A stretch of DNA of 64,000 nucleotides from Streptosporangium sandarakinum. Its GTDB lineage: Bacteria; Actinomycetota; Actinomycetes; Streptosporangiales; Streptosporangiaceae. Positions within the stretch are counted from its first letter, which is position 1, and the number at the start of each line of letters is the position of its first letter. The notes beneath the pieces were generated by a model. It did not search any database, was not told the origin of the DNA, and saw only the letters and a program-made list of their open reading frames with translations. Of the stretch, positions 1-9,142 are shown piece after piece. The stretch spans positions 310,001 to 374,000 of the forward strand of contig NZ_JACCCO010000003.1 in assembly GCF_013409935.1 (NCBI RefSeq), given 5' to 3'. The position numbers and the translations under genes are program-made.

Positions 1-476
1 GGGCCGATGATGAGACCGGGCTCGATGATCAGGGCGTTGCCGTCGAAGCCCTGCTCGACCGCGCGCTCGCAGCCCGCCTTGAGGACGCCGTAGTCGCCGT
101 CGTCCCGCCCGGCGTCCGGCGCGCACTCGAACCGGGGCGAGCTCTCGTCGGCCGCCTGCCCCGGCCAGACGGAACAGGCCGAGATGCTGGAGATGAACGC
201 GTAGGTGGCCGCCCTGCCGTTGAGGACGCGCACCGACTCGCCGACGACGCGGGGGACGAACCCGCAGACGTCGACGACGATGTCCCATTCCCGGCCCTCG
301 GCGAGCCGCTCCAGGTCGGAGGTGACCTCCCGGTCACCCCTGACCGCTTCGACGCCGGGTACGTCGACACCGTTCCTGCCCCGGTTGAACGTGGTGACCT
401 CATGTCCGCGCCGCAGCGCCTCTTCAACGATCGCCCGGCCCAGGAAGACCGAGCCGCCGATTACCAGAGTCCTCAT
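1..476 (-). CDS. NAD-dependent epimerase/dehydratase, partial
   Basis: This is the first ~158 residues of an extended short-chain dehydrogenase; the C-terminus lies off the left edge of the window. The N-terminal beta strand and glycine turn read VIGGSVFLGR (residues 5-14), a relaxed Rossmann nucleotide-binding motif. FISSIS (about 94-99) is the usual strand before the catalytic Ser, and YGVLK (129-133) is the YxxxK catalytic pair. The start ATG at 474-476 opens directly on the Rossmann strand, as is usual for the family. Such enzymes act on nucleotide sugars or other NAD(P)-linked substrates; the substrate cannot be told from this fragment. It follows the SulP-carbonic anhydrase gene on the same strand after a hairpin, so it is probably a separate transcription unit. 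Confidence 0.85.
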   Translation of the reverse strand, partial: MRTLVIGGSVFLGRAIVEEALRRGHEVTTFNRGRNGVDVPGVEAVRGDREVTSDLERLAEGREWDIVVDVCGFVPRVVGESVRVLNGRAATYAFISSISACSVWPGQAADESSPRFECAPDAGRDDGDYGVLKAGCERAVEQGFDGNALIIEPGLIIG

Positions 477-581
477 GGCCGATCATTGTTCGCCCGCCGT
501 CCGCGGCGTGACCATGGCTTTCACCCTCGGCGCAAGCCGTACGCCCACAGCGGACCGGCCGCGTGCGGCGGGCTCGCCCGC

Positions 582-601
582 GCGTGGCGGGCCCGCCACG
601 C
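582..601 (-). terminator. Palindromic terminator after the SulP-carbonic anhydrase gene
   Basis: A perfect 20-bp palindrome, GCGTGGCGGGCCCGCCACGC, begins 8 nt past the stop codon of the minus-strand SulP fusion gene. There is no U-tract, which is common for actinobacterial terminators. Its position separates that gene from the epimerase downstream. Confidence 0.6.
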
Positions 602-608
602 CCCCGGC

Positions 609-2942
609 TCACATGGCGCCGGCCGCGAGCGGCGGGCGCTCCAGGACGTGGACCTGCGCCGTGCCGATGTCGAAGTAGAGACCCACCAGCTCCAGGCGGC
701 CCTCCCGGACGAGCCGGTCCACCGCCGGGTAGGAGCGCAGGTTGTCGAGCTGCTGGAGCACGTTGGCCCGGCAGAGACGGTCCAGCGGGCCGCCGTCGCC
801 GTCCCCCGGGGACCCGGCGTCCCCGGAACCGGGAACCTCGCCGCCGGGCGTCTCGGACGGCGCGCCGCTCCCGGCGGCGAACCGGGTCAGGCTGTGGCGG
901 CCGTGCCGCAGCCAGCGGCCGAGCGCGGGCATGCCCTCCGGCGCGTCGCCGCCGAGCAGCGCCGCCATGGCCCCGCAGCCGGAATGCCCGCACACCGTGA
1001 TGGTGCGGATGCCGAGTGCCTCCGTGGCGTACTCGATCGCCGCGGCCACCGAGTCGTCCGGGGGCGCCGTGCCCCGGCGGGGCACCAGGTTGCCGAGGTT
1101 GCGGACGGTGAACAGGTCGCCGGGACCGCTCGCGGTGATCAGGTTCGGCACGATCCGGGAGTCGGCGCAGGTGATGAACAGGTGCGACGGCTCCTGCTTG
1201 CGCGCCATCCCCATCATGAACGGGCGGATCAGCGGGGCCGTGCGGCGGTGGAACTCCCGCGCCCCGGCCAGCAGGTCCGGCTGCCCCGAGCCGTCCCCGC
1301 CCGCCGCGGCCACACCGGCCACGGCGGGCGCCACCCGCGCGGACGCGACCGCGAGGTCCGCCGCCGCGGACGACCGGCCGCGCCGCCGGTGGGCCCAGGG
1401 CAGCCACCAGCGGTCCGGGGCCGGCGGCGGAGGCTTGGCGGGGAGCACCCGGGCGCCGCTGGCCCCCATCGCGTACCACTCGTCGTGGATCTCGTCGATG
1501 TCCACGCTCCCGCCGCTCCGCTCGTGGTCGGTGCGCCAGGCGTGGACCGCCTCGAACGCGGCGTTGTCCATGAAGTCGATGTTGAGGTCCAGGTCGACCG
1601 GGACCCCGGCCGGGATGGCGCGCAGCGCCGAGGTGATCCGCGGGACGCCGAGGAAGGTCAGCGAACCCGCGATCGACACGTGCCAGTGCCCGCCCGGCTC
1701 GGGGGTGACCCGTACGGTGACCCGGGTCAGCCGCCGCAGCGCCAGCAGCGCGGCGAGCCCGAGCCCGAGCAGTACGCCCTCGGCCAGCCCGACGAGCGCG
1801 ACCCCCAGCATGGTGGTCACGTACACCGGGATCTCGCCGTGCCCCCGCAGGTTGCGCAGGTGCCCCATGTTGACCATCTGGACGCCGATGAACACCAGCA
1901 GGGCCGCCAGCGCCTCCATCGGGATCAGCGTGATCGTCCAGCCCAGGCAGAGCGCGAACACCAGGATCCACACGCCGTGCATGACCGTGGACCAGCGGCT
2001 GCGGGCACCGGCGCGGGCGTTGGTGCTGCTGCGCACGATGACCCCGGCCACCGGCAGGCCGCCCAGCGCGCCGGTGACCATGTTGGCCACGCCCTGCGCG
2101 GTGAGCTCCCGGTCCAGGTCGGTGCGCCGGCCGTTGTGCAGCTTGTCGGTCGCCACCGAGCACAGCAGCGACTCCACCCCGGCCAGCAGCGCCACGAGCA
2201 GCACCGCGGCGACGATCCCGTGCCAGTCGCCGCGCGGCCAGGCCGGCATGACCCACGACTCCAGGCTCTTCGACAGGTCGACCCGGGTGACGTCCCAGCC
2301 GGACGCCGCGGCGATCGCCGAGGCGACGACCAGGGCGGCCAGCGGCGCCGGGACGAGCCGCAGCCGCTGCGGCAGGTGGCCCCAGCCGACCAGGATCGCG
2401 ATGGTGATCAGTCCGGCGTAGACGGCGTGATCGTGTATGTCCAGGATCTGCCGGGGCAGTTCGGCGACGTTCTCGATCGCGGAGCGCTGCGGGCTGCCGC
2501 CGAGCACGACGTGCAGCTGGGAGAGGGCGATCACCACGCCCACCCCGGCGAGCATGCCGTGCACCACGGCGGGGGAGACCGCCAGCGCCGCCCGGGCGAC
2601 CCGGAACACCCCCAGCAGGAGCTGCAGGGCGCCCGCGAACAGGGTGATCATGCAGGTGGCGCGCCAGCCGTACGTCGAGACCAGCTCGGCCACCACCAGT
2701 GAGAGGCCGGCGGCGGGGCCGCTGACCTGGACGACCGAACCTCCCAGGAGGCCGGCGACCACGCCGCCCACGACGCCCGCGATGAGCCCGGCCGCCAGCG
2801 GTGCTCCCGAGGCGACGGCGATGCCCAGCGAAAGGGGCACCGCCACCAGGAACACCACCAGGGAGGCGGGCAGGTCGTACCGCAGCACGGAGGCGAGGCC
2901 ACTCCATGCGATCGTTTCGTTACTCTTCGTGTCCGTCCCCAT
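609..2942 (-). CDS. SulP-family anion transporter fused to beta-carbonic anhydrase
   Basis: A 777-residue bifunctional protein. The N-terminal ~430 residues form the hydrophobic SulP transporter core (first helices begin near residue 24; substrate-site-like VSGPAAGLS near residue 75), followed by a STAS-like segment (about 440-520). A linker leads to a C-terminal beta-class carbonic anhydrase with the zinc and dyad motif CADSRIVPN (Cys about 592) and the second zinc site CGHSGCGAM (His and Cys about 651-654). Transporter-anhydrase fusions of this type are thought to import bicarbonate, or another anion, and interconvert it with CO2 at the membrane. The start ATG at 2940-2942 precedes a short polar N-terminus. 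All zinc ligands are present, so the enzyme part should be active. The transported ion cannot be read from sequence. Confidence 0.93.
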   Translation of the reverse strand: MGTDTKSNETIAWSGLASVLRYDLPASLVVFLVAVPLSLGIAVASGAPLAAGLIAGVVGGVVAGLLGGSVVQVSGPAAGLSLVVAELVSTYGWRATCMITLFAGALQLLLGVFRVARAALAVSPAVVHGMLAGVGVVIALSQLHVVLGGSPQRSAIENVAELPRQILDIHDHAVYAGLITIAILVGWGHLPQRLRLVPAPLAALVVASAIAAASGWDVTRVDLSKSLESWVMPAWPRGDWHGIVAAVLLVALLAGVESLLCSVATDKLHNGRRTDLDRELTAQGVANMVTGALGGLPVAGVIVRSSTNARAGARSRWSTVMHGVWILVFALCLGWTITLIPMEALAALLVFIGVQMVNMGHLRNLRGHGEIPVYVTTMLGVALVGLAEGVLLGLGLAALLALRRLTRVTVRVTPEPGGHWHVSIAGSLTFLGVPRITSALRAIPAGVPVDLDLNIDFMDNAAFEAVHAWRTDHERSGGSVDIDEIHDEWYAMGASGARVLPAKPPPPAPDRWWLPWAHRRRGRSSAAADLAVASARVAPAVAGVAAAGGDGSGQPDLLAGAREFHRRTAPLIRPFMMGMARKQEPSHLFITCADSRIVPNLITASGPGDLFTVRNLGNLVPRRGTAPPDDSVAAAIEYATEALGIRTITVCGHSGCGAMAALLGGDAPEGMPALGRWLRHGRHSLTRFAAGSGAPSETPGGEVPGSGDAGSPGDGDGGPLDRLCRANVLQQLDNLRSYPAVDRLVREGRLELVGLYFDIGTAQVHVLERPPLAAGAM

Positions 2943-3014
2943 GGGGCAGACCCTATGCCGCGGGCCTCCGCCGACCGGGCGGTTGTCGGAGGCCTTTACG
3001 CAGCCGGGAGGAAA

Positions 3015-4571
3015 TCAGCGGTAATAGTCGGGGTGGTCCGGCTGCTGGGCCGCGGCCCGGCGGCTCCGCCGGGAGCCCGTCCGCCCCTGTCCCTCGGGGG
3101 CCGCGGCGGGGCCGGCGCCGGGAGCGCCCGGGGCCGGCTCGGGCCAGGCGGCGGGGGACTCCGGGCTCGCCGGGCGGACGGGGTCGTAGCCGTAGCCGCC
3201 GGTCGCCTGGCCCGAGCCCTGCCGCGGGTCGGCGGCGCGGTCGCCGGGGGAGACGCTCCGGGAGGGCGCCGTCGGGGTCGACAGCGCGGGGGTCGGGCCG
3301 GTGAGCGCGTCGTCGTCGATGGTGGCCCAGCCGGGGCTCACCTCGTAGGAGCCCGCGGTCGGCGCGCCGTACACCGGCGACTGGTACGAGGAGTATCCGG
3401 GGGCGGGGTCGTCGAGGATGTCGGCGGTGTTCGCGGCCGGCCAGCCCCCGGACACCGGGGAGGTGGCCCGTGCCCAGGGATTGTCAGAGATGTCCCCGGG
3501 CGTCCCCGTTGCGGCGGGCGCGGAGGAGCCCTGCGCCGGGGCGGTCCGGGGCCGGGGCGCGGGGGCAGAACCGTACGGCTCGGCCAGCGGGTCCGGGGCG
3601 GGCCCGGCGGGCGCGGCGAGCGGGTTCGGGGACGTGGCGGGGAAACCGCCGCTGGTGGTCGGCCCCATCGGGCGCATCGGCGGCAGCGGACCGGCGAGCT
3701 GGTCTCCGGCCGGGCTCGCGGCGGGCACCGGCCCGGTGGCCGGCGACTGGCCCGCGGCGGGCGCCGGACCGCCGGTCGCGGCGGCGCCGCGCGAGCCGCG
3801 CCGGGGAGCGGGGCCGTTCAGCGGGTCGCCCAGCTGGTCGGGGCGGCTGGGCCCGCCGCCGCCGGGGGTACGGGTGCGGCCGGAGCCGCGCCGGGAACCG
3901 GTCCGGCGTCCCTCGGGCGGCGCGCCCGCGGTGGGGGCGGCGAAGGTGACCGTCTTCTGCTCGGCCAGCGCGGCGGACGTCGGGGCGGGCTCGGGCTGGA
4001 CCGGCCCGACCAGGTCGGCGAGGCCGGAGGGCAGGGAGGCGGCGGCGGGCTCGGCGGGGGCGGGAGCAGGGACCTGGGGCCGCGACTGCGGCTGGGGCTG
4101 GGGCTGGGACTTGCGGTGCGGCAGCGGCACCTGGACGGTCATCGCGTCGGCGTCCACGCCCGGGGCGGCCTGGCCGCCTGAGGCGGCGTGGCCCGCGGCC
4201 GCCGGGTTCTCCAGCGAACCGCCGAAGCCGCCGACATCGGCCTGCAGTCGCGTCCAGTAGTCGTCGTCGTAGTCGTCGGCCCCGCCGAAGTCGTTCATGC
4301 CGCGCTTGCCGCGGGCGCCGGACGGCCGCGGCCGCGACGGCTTGGGCTCGTCGAACGGCGTGAGGTCCGGGGAGTAATGCGTCATCTTCGGCTCGCGCGC
4401 GGCGAAGTCGTCGATGGACACGGCCGGAGTCTGCGCCTCCTTCTCCGCCATCTCACGCAGACGCTCCGCAGGGAGCGCGCTCTCCCTGCGGTTCATCGAC
4501 CGCACGCCCAGTGCCACGACGACGAGCACGAGGAGCACGACGGCGACCAGGATTATTACGACCGCGGTCAT
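3015..4571 (-). CDS. Membrane-anchored proline/alanine-rich disordered protein
   Basis: A 518-residue protein I do not recognise. Residues 3-23 form one strongly hydrophobic helix, followed by a basic stretch (RSMNRR), so the bulk should lie in the cytoplasm if the positive-inside rule holds. A short conserved-looking acidic region (about 30-115, with a DDYDDDYWTRLQ patch) is followed by ~400 residues rich in Pro, Ala, Gly and Ser with no recognisable domain, ending in an Arg-rich tail. It starts with ATG at 4569-4571. No neighbour on the same strand is close enough to form an obvious operon. It could be a scaffold or envelope-associated protein; this is only inference from composition. Confidence 0.75.
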   Translation of the reverse strand: MTAVVIILVAVVLLVLVVVALGVRSMNRRESALPAERLREMAEKEAQTPAVSIDDFAAREPKMTHYSPDLTPFDEPKPSRPRPSGARGKRGMNDFGGADDYDDDYWTRLQADVGGFGGSLENPAAAGHAASGGQAAPGVDADAMTVQVPLPHRKSQPQPQPQSRPQVPAPAPAEPAAASLPSGLADLVGPVQPEPAPTSAALAEQKTVTFAAPTAGAPPEGRRTGSRRGSGRTRTPGGGGPSRPDQLGDPLNGPAPRRGSRGAAATGGPAPAAGQSPATGPVPAASPAGDQLAGPLPPMRPMGPTTSGGFPATSPNPLAAPAGPAPDPLAEPYGSAPAPRPRTAPAQGSSAPAATGTPGDISDNPWARATSPVSGGWPAANTADILDDPAPGYSSYQSPVYGAPTAGSYEVSPGWATIDDDALTGPTPALSTPTAPSRSVSPGDRAADPRQGSGQATGGYGYDPVRPASPESPAAWPEPAPGAPGAGPAAAPEGQGRTGSRRSRRAAAQQPDHPDYYR

Positions 4572-4754
4572 TGCACCACCCTCAAGGCCATGGCCTTCCA
4601 GCGGCGCCGGTGAGGTCGCGCGGCCATCGACGCGACCTGCCCCCTTGCATCACCTGCGCACGGACATTGGTTCTGATTGTGTCGGACCACTATGAGCGTT
4701 GTCACACCCAACGTGAAGAATCGGTAACCATCAATACCTCCGGTGTTCGGCGCA

Positions 4755-5321
4755 TCACTGGATGTGCCCCGCGGTCAGCCTGCCCCAGGCGATCGTCTTC
4801 TCCGCGATCTCCTTCAGCGTCCTGCTGAGCGGGGCCCCCTTGCCGAGGTGGATCTTCCCGTTGAGCGCGTAGACGGTGAAACGATAGCTCTGCCCGCGCC
4901 GGCACGGCGGGGCGTAGCCCACCTTGCCGCTCGTCGTGCTCCCCTCCACCGCGCCCACCGGGACGCTCTTCTCCGCGACCTCGTTGGTGCGCGGATCGAT
5001 GTCGAACACCACCCAGTTCACCTCGCCACCGGCACGCGCGTTGTTGTCGGCCACGATCGCGACCGACTTCGTCCCGTCCGGCACCCGTGACCAGCGCAGC
5101 GGCGGGTTGCCGGACGATCCCTTGCACGAGTAGTCGGACGGCAGGACCGCGCCGTCCCGGAGGCGGGGACTGGAGACGCTGATCGGCTCCAGTTGCAGCC
5201 GATCGGCGGACGCGATGCTGCCCACCATCCCGCAGCCGGAGGAGACGACGACGAGCGCCGCGGCGAGTGCCGTCGGTACGGCCCGCCGCGGGCGGCGCGT
5301 AGACGTGTGCGGCTGCCCCAT
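4755..5321 (-). CDS. PEBP / Raf-kinase-inhibitor-like (YbhB/YbcL) secreted lipoprotein
   Basis: A 188-residue exported protein. A basic N-terminus (HTSTRRPRRA) and hydrophobic stretch lead to VSSGCG, a weak lipobox whose Cys would be lipidated. The mature part is the phosphatidylethanolamine-binding fold: YSCKGSSGNPPLRW, then VAIVADNNARAGGEVNWVVFDI in place of the usual DPDAP...HWV ligand pocket, and YRFTVYALN in place of the usual HRYxFxLYAL. The pocket residues are therefore partly changed, so the ligand may differ from classical members. Bacterial homologues have no settled function. The ATG at 5319-5321 was chosen because it gives a normal signal peptide. It is divergent from the BTAD regulator gene about 100 bp away. 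Confidence 0.88.
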   Translation of the reverse strand: MGQPHTSTRRPRRAVPTALAAALVVVSSGCGMVGSIASADRLQLEPISVSSPRLRDGAVLPSDYSCKGSSGNPPLRWSRVPDGTKSVAIVADNNARAGGEVNWVVFDIDPRTNEVAEKSVPVGAVEGSTTSGKVGYAPPCRRGQSYRFTVYALNGKIHLGKGAPLSRTLKEIAEKTIAWGRLTAGHIQ

Positions 5322-5414
5322 GCCCGATGATGCTACGCGGATCTGGAAGATGCGCAGACCGGATCGCGAGGTTCCATGGCGCGGAAACACCCGGGAATCG
5401 GACAGAATCAGAGC

Positions 5415-8400
5415 ATGGAGGGGGTGCGGGCGGACGGGAAAATGACCTTCGCCATCCTCGGGTCCCTGGAGGTCCGCCGGGGGGACGAGCCGGTGGGGAT
5501 CTCCGGTTCGCGCCTGCGCGCGCTCCTCGTCCTGCTGCTGCTCGACGCGGGCCGTACGGTCCCGGCCGGCCGCCTGATCGCGGGGATCTGGGACGACCGT
5601 CCGCCGGCCGCGGCGGGTAACGCCCTGCAGGCGCTGGTCTCCCGGCTGCGCGCCGCGCTCGCCGCCGAACGCGGGATCGTCGAGGCCGTCGCCTCCGGCT
5701 ACCGGCTGGCCGTCGAACGCGACCGGGTCGACGCCCACCGGTTCACCCGGCTGACGGCCGAGGGCCGCGCGGCCCTCTCGGCGGGCGCCCCGGCCGAGGC
5801 CGCGGCCGTCCTGCGCGCCGCGCTCGGGCTCTGGCGCGGCCCCGCCCTGGCGGACCTGGCGGGCCCGGCGGGTGACGACGCCGTGACCGTCGCGGCCGCC
5901 GCGGCCGCCCGGCTGGAGGCTCTCCGCCTGGCCGCCGTCGAGGACCGCGTCGAGGCCGACCTGCTGCTCGGACGGCGGGCGGAGGCCGTCGCCGAACTGC
6001 CCGGCCTGATCGCCGCGCATCCGCTGCGCGAGCGGTTCCACGGCCAGCTCATGCGCGCCCTGTACGGCGCGGGCCGCCGGGTGGAGGCCCTGGCCGCCTA
6101 CGAGGCGGCCAGGGAGGTGTTCGCCCGAGAGCTGGGAGCCGACCCCTCACCCGACCTGGCCGGGCTGCACCTGGCCATGCTGCGGGGGGAGTGGGCCGAG
6201 AGGCACACCGGGCCTCGCCCGGCACGGGTTCCCCCACCCGCCGGGGACTTCCCGCCGGCCGGGCCGCCGCCCGCGGAGATCCCACCGCACGAGGGACACG
6301 AGGGACACGGGGGAGAGGCGACCGCCGGGGCCCCGCCGTCCCCGCCCGCCGGTGAACCCGCGCCCGCCGGTGCCCCCGCGCCCGCTGATGAATTCACGCC
6401 CGCCGGTGAACCGGCCGTGAACCGCCCCGGCGGCGCGCGGCCGGGCAACCTGCGGGCCAGGCTCACCAGCTTCGTCGGCCGGGAACGCGACGTGGCGCGC
6501 ACCGCCGGCTTCCTCGCCCGCCACCGGCTGGTCACCCTGACCGGCCCCGGCGGCGCCGGCAAGACCCGGCTGGCGGTCGAGACGGCCGAGGCGGTGACGG
6601 CCGAGGTGACGGCGGCCGAGAGGGCGGCAGAGACGGCGGCGGCCGAAGCGGCGGACCGGCTGCCCGACGGGGCGTGGCTGGTCGAGCTCGCCCCGGTGGC
6701 CGAGCCGTCGGAGGTCCCGCAGGCCGTGCTCTCGGCGCTCGCGGAACTGGAGCTGCGCGACGGTCCCGCGGCCGGGATCCCACAGCCCGGCAGGCTCCCG
6801 GCGCCCGTCCGCCGCGACCCCGTGCCCCGGCTCGTCGCGGCCCTGGCCGGGAGGCGGCTGCTGATCGTCCTGGACAACTGCGAGCACGTGGTCGAGGCGG
6901 CCGCGGCGCTCGCCGAACGGCTGCTCGCCTCCTGCCCCGGGGTGCGGATCCTGGCCACCGGCCGCGAACCGCTGGGCATCACCGGCGAGCTGGCCTGGCC
7001 GGTGCCGCCGCTGGACCTGCCGCCGGACGACGCGGACCCCCGCGAGGCCCTGGCCTACCCCGCCGTCCGCCTGTTCGCCGAACGCGCCGAGACCGTCCGC
7101 CCCGACTACCGCCCCGAGCGGGAGACCGCCGCGATCGTGCGGATCTGCCGCGAGCTCGACGGCATGCCGCTCGCCATCGAACTCGCGGCGGCCCGGCTGC
7201 GCGTGCTGTCCGCCGGGCAGATCGCCCAGCGACTCGACGACCGCTTCCGGCTGCTGACCGGCGGCAGCCGTACGGCGCTGCCGCGGCACCGGACGCTCCG
7301 CGCGGTGGTCGAGTGGAGCTGGGACCTGCTGGACGGCCCGGAACGGGTGCTGGCCCGCCGCCTCTCGGTCTTCGCCGGGGGCGCCGCCCTCGGCTGCGTC
7401 GAACGGGTCTGCGCCGGGGACGGGCCGGCGGAGGCAGACGTGCTCGACGTGCTGGCCCGGCTGGTGGACAAGTCACTGGTGGTGGCCGACGAACACGGCG
7501 CCGCCGTCCGCTACCGGATGCTGGAGACCGTCCGCGCCTACGCCGCCGAACGGCTGGCCGAGTCGGGCGAGGAGACCCGCGTACGGCTGGCGCACGCGGT
7601 GTTCTTCACCGAGCTGGCCGAGGCGTCCGACCCCGCCCTGCGGGATCACGGGCAGGTCGCCGCCCTCGCCGGGCTGGCCGCCGAGCACGACAACCTGTCG
7701 GCGGCGCTGCGCTGGGCCGTCGAGGAGTCCAGGACCACCCTGGCGTTGCGCCTGACCGGCGCGCTCGGGTGGTACTGGTGGCTGCGCGGTCACCGGGCCG
7801 AGGGGGCCCGCCGCGCCCGGGAGGCGGTCGGGCTGCCCGCGGGCGGCGAGGACCCCCGGCTGCTCGCCCTGGCCAAGGCCGCCTACGGGTACAACGCGCT
7901 GAGCGCCGGCGTCACGCTCGACGCGGCACGGGCCACGCTCGACGAGGTGGTACGGCTGGCCCGCGAGGAGCTGCCCCGCCCCTGGCACCCGTCGGTCGCG
8001 CTGGCGGGCACGGTCGCCGCGCTGTTCGGCGGCGGGCCCGTCGGTGAGCCCGACTTCGGCGAGATGTTCGCCCACCCCGATCCCTGGGTGGTGCACTCCG
8101 CGCATCTGATGCGCGGGGTGGCGCACCTCAGCGCCGGCCGGGTCGCGGAGGCCGGGACGGACCTGCGGGCGGCGCTGGACGGCTTCGAGCGGACCGGTGA
8201 CCGCTGGGGCGCCGGCAACGCGCTGGCCGGCCTCGCGGAGCTCGACCTCCTGCACGGCGAGTCCGCGCGGGCCCTGGAGCGGGTGCGCGACTCCATCCGG
8301 CGGATGGAGGAGATCGGCGCGGTCGATGAGGTCACCTTCATGCGCGGCCGGCTGGCGGTCGGGCTCCACCTGGAGGGAGAGCGGGCGGCGGCCGAGGAGG

Positions 8401-8954
8401 CCCTGGAGAAGAGCCTCCTGCGGGCGCTGGAGAGCGGCGACCGCATGACCGCGGTGCCCCTGCTCGTCGCCCGGGGCGACTTCGCCCGCCGGGACGGCGA
8501 CCTGGAGCGGGCCCGGCGTCACTACGCCGAGGCCGCGGGCCTGCTCGACCGCGAGACCGTGACGCCGCCGCAGCTGTACGCCGTGCTCGACACGGCGCTG
8601 GGACTGCTGGCCGAGCAGGAGGGCGACCTGCCCCGGACCCGGCGGCTGCTGGGCACCGCGCTCGCGAAGGCCGTGGAGAGCCGGGAGACGGCGCTGCTCG
8701 TCCCGGTCCTGGTCGGTTTCGCCGGGGCGGCACTGACCGGCGGCGACCCCGGCGCGGCCGCCGTTCTCCTCGGCGGGGCCGCGGCGGCCCGGGGGACCGA
8801 CGCGGTGGTCGACTTCGACCACGCGCGTGTCACCGAGCGCGCCGTGGCCGCGCTCGGCCGCGAGGAGTTCTCCCGGCGCCACGAACACGGCCGCGCCCTG
8901 CCCCGCGGGGAGGTCATCGATCTGGCGACCCGAGCTCCCGGTAGGGCTTCCTGA
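5415..8954 (+). CDS. BTAD / NB-ARC / TPR transcriptional regulator (AfsR/SARP-like)
   Basis: A large regulator of about 1180 residues. It has an N-terminal winged-helix DNA-binding domain (FAILGSLEV onward), a BTAD domain (about 95-250), a low-complexity Pro/Ala/Gly linker (about 255-345), an NB-ARC-like ATPase with Walker A GPGGAGKTR (about 375) and Walker B LLIVLDNCEH (about 475), and a long C-terminal TPR-like helical region. Such proteins act as ATP-dependent transcriptional activators, often of specialised metabolism. The exact start is uncertain: ATG codons occur at 5376, 5415 and 5442. I favour 5415 or 5442 because FAILG-type openings are typical, and CAGAAT at 5403-5408 could be a -10 for a leaderless message from 5415. 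No biosynthetic cluster is visible nearby, so its targets are unknown. Confidence 0.9.
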   Translation: MEGVRADGKMTFAILGSLEVRRGDEPVGISGSRLRALLVLLLLDAGRTVPAGRLIAGIWDDRPPAAAGNALQALVSRLRAALAAERGIVEAVASGYRLAVERDRVDAHRFTRLTAEGRAALSAGAPAEAAAVLRAALGLWRGPALADLAGPAGDDAVTVAAAAAARLEALRLAAVEDRVEADLLLGRRAEAVAELPGLIAAHPLRERFHGQLMRALYGAGRRVEALAAYEAAREVFARELGADPSPDLAGLHLAMLRGEWAERHTGPRPARVPPPAGDFPPAGPPPAEIPPHEGHEGHGGEATAGAPPSPPAGEPAPAGAPAPADEFTPAGEPAVNRPGGARPGNLRARLTSFVGRERDVARTAGFLARHRLVTLTGPGGAGKTRLAVETAEAVTAEVTAAERAAETAAAEAADRLPDGAWLVELAPVAEPSEVPQAVLSALAELELRDGPAAGIPQPGRLPAPVRRDPVPRLVAALAGRRLLIVLDNCEHVVEAAAALAERLLASCPGVRILATGREPLGITGELAWPVPPLDLPPDDADPREALAYPAVRLFAERAETVRPDYRPERETAAIVRICRELDGMPLAIELAAARLRVLSAGQIAQRLDDRFRLLTGGSRTALPRHRTLRAVVEWSWDLLDGPERVLARRLSVFAGGAALGCVERVCAGDGPAEADVLDVLARLVDKSLVVADEHGAAVRYRMLETVRAYAAERLAESGEETRVRLAHAVFFTELAEASDPALRDHGQVAALAGLAAEHDNLSAALRWAVEESRTTLALRLTGALGWYWWLRGHRAEGARRAREAVGLPAGGEDPRLLALAKAAYGYNALSAGVTLDAARATLDEVVRLAREELPRPWHPSVALAGTVAALFGGGPVGEPDFGEMFAHPDPWVVHSAHLMRGVAHLSAGRVAEAGTDLRAALDGFERTGDRWGAGNALAGLAELDLLHGESARALERVRDSIRRMEEIGAVDEVTFMRGRLAVGLHLEGERAAAEEALEKSLLRALESGDRMTAVPLLVARGDFARRDGDLERARRHYAEAAGLLDRETVTPPQLYAVLDTALGLLAEQEGDLPRTRRLLGTALAKAVESRETALLVPVLVGFAGAALTGGDPGAAAVLLGGAAAARGTDAVVDFDHARVTERAVAALGREEFSRRHEHGRALPRGEVIDLATRAPGRAS

Positions 8955-9141
8955 GCAGGTCGACCAGGGGGATGTGCCGTACCCGCACCGCCGGGGGCTC
9001 CAGCATCCGCAGCAGCAGGTCCGAGGGGGCGGCCGCGGCCGGCTGCGGCCGCAGCCGGTCCAGCGGGACGCCGGGGGAGTAGAAGGCCGAGGCGGGCTCG
9101 CCGGATTCGCCGAACTCGCTGAAGGGTTCCGCGGACGCCAT
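8914..9141 (-). CDS. 75-residue ORF, possibly the C-terminal remnant of a SWIM zinc-finger protein
   Basis: This ORF begins 1 nt after the stop of the SNF2 helicase gene on the same strand, so it should be translated from the same mRNA. Its codons show the strong third-position G/C bias of real genes here. No zinc ligands or other domain are visible. In many actinomycetes the gene after this kind of helicase encodes a SWIM zinc-finger protein of several hundred residues, and the tail of this ORF (LLLRMLEPP ... LVDLLRKPYREL) resembles how I remember those proteins ending. I infer that an internal deletion left only the end. It could instead be an unrelated small protein. It overlaps the 3' end of the convergent regulator gene by 41 bp. 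Confidence 0.55.
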   Translation of the reverse strand: MASAEPFSEFGESGEPASAFYSPGVPLDRLRPQPAAAAPSDLLLRMLEPPAVRVRHIPLVDLLRKPYRELGSPDR

Positions 9142-9142
9142 G

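Noticed and set aside
402-2907. Long antisense reading frames over the SulP-carbonic anhydrase gene
   Set aside because: They are mirror frames of a clearly conserved gene with no family motifs; very high GC content makes long open antisense frames common.
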